Below are positions 63,280-64,000 of a DNA stretch of 64,000 nt, piece after piece. Made by a program: the position numbers and the translations under genes. Source of the stretch: Desulfobacterales bacterium. GTDB taxonomy: Bacteria > Desulfobacterota > Desulfobacteria > Desulfobacterales > SURF-7. The notes below the pieces were generated by a model, which saw only the letters and a list, made by a program, of their open reading frames with translations, was not told where the DNA came from and searched no databases. Position 1 is the first letter of the stretch. Each line of letters starts with the position of its first letter. The DNA is taken from the NCBI GenBank assembly GCA_028277765.1, contig JANQFQ010000095.1, positions 113,908-177,907 on the forward strand. Reading direction: 5' to 3'.

Positions 63280-63798
63280 ATGAAAAAACTATTTGTCAGC
63301 CTATTGATCCTACTTCTATTTTTCACAGGATGTCTGAATTTTGAAAAAGAAATCATTATTCCAAAAAGTAAAATTCAATCAATGATCGATAAAAAGTTTC
63401 CTTATGAACTCAATGTTGTTATTGCCACAGCAGAACTAAACTCCCCTAAAATTTACTTTCAGGGATCAAACATCGGCATGAAACTGAATTATTCAGGAAC
63501 CTTTTTAGACAACAAGGTTAACGGTGTGATCGATTTTAATGGAGAAATTCTTTACAGACCAGAACAAGGCGCTTTTTTCTTAAACAATTTTAACATTGTA
63601 GACATATCCATTAATGACTCGAATTTTAAAGGGATTGACAAATTTAAGAGTATCCTGGTAGGTGTTGTGAACAATTATTTAAAAAATTACCCTGTTTATA
63701 AATTAAAACCGAAAAACTTTAAACAAAAACTTGCGAAGCTGTTCCTAAAAGAGGTTAAAACGCAAGGAGGTCAATTGTTATTATTAATTGGAACTTAA
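63280..63798 (+). CDS. Lipoprotein, DUF1439-like
   Basis: MKKLFVSLLILLLFFTGCLNFEKEIIIPKSKIQSMIDKKFP: lipobox FTGC and DUF1439-like N-terminus; start revised from track 63148. Confidence 0.65.
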   Translation: MKKLFVSLLILLLFFTGCLNFEKEIIIPKSKIQSMIDKKFPYELNVVIATAELNSPKIYFQGSNIGMKLNYSGTFLDNKVNGVIDFNGEILYRPEQGAFFLNNFNIVDISINDSNFKGIDKFKSILVGVVNNYLKNYPVYKLKPKNFKQKLAKLFLKEVKTQGGQLLLLIGT

Positions 63799-63942
63799 AA
63801 TATCGATAACCCATAGATGTTTAATGATCATCTTAAAAAATACATCAATTTAATTACAGGAGGGATTTGATTTTCTTCTTAGAAATGAAACAGGTATTAA
63901 AAAATAGTGACAGACCAATACCGAAATAACGAAGATATCATT

Positions 63943-63993
63943 TAAAAAGGGGGACAGACAAACTATGCATTTATCATTCGTCCCCCTTTTTTT
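63943..63993 (+). terminator. Terminator-like inverted repeat
   Basis: AAAAAGGGGGA...TCCCCCTTTTTTTT. Confidence 0.6.
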
Positions 63994-64000
63994 TATTGAC

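Overview
The window reads as a chromosomal segment of an anaerobic bacterium, probably Desulfobacterota; this is inferred from gene content, and no rRNA or tRNA was seen. It is gene-dense and mostly metabolic. Main modules: (1) a three-gene NAD-linked formate dehydrogenase locus whose catalytic subunit is split in the ORF track by an in-frame TGA, read here as selenocysteine, followed by a perfect 6-bp hairpin with a GGTCT loop (bSECIS-like); (2) parE-parC; (3) a run of Cys-rich/Fe-S proteins (DUF3786-like, small CxxC protein, YkgJ-like, DUF362 ferredoxin); (4) a TIGR02147-type protein translationally coupled to a 'GGGTEVGNP' lipoprotein; (5) a prkA-yeaH-spoVR operon with a second, divergent PrkA; (6) a lysine-fermentation operon (kdd-kamA-kamD-kamE-kal-kce) flanked by acetoacetate-CoA ligase and an ADP-forming acyl-CoA synthetase, next to threonine ammonia-lyase and a methionine gamma-lyase-like gene; (7) a methyltransferase gene flanked by inverted copies of a 59-bp palindromic repeat; (8) a membrane Fe-S oxidoreductase and an RND/MMPL exporter; (9) an S1C (HtrA-like) protease pseudogene; (10) a futalosine-pathway menaquinone cluster (mqnC-menG-mqnD-mqnB) containing a 102-bp tandem duplication; (11) rnj, ftsK, aspS. 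No CRISPR array, prophage or transposase was found. The least explained signals are the TIGR02147/lipoprotein pair, the double-PrkA operon, a bipartite promoter-like element shared by two distant loci, and the inverted repeats around the methyltransferase. All family calls are from reading the protein sequences; no database search was run.
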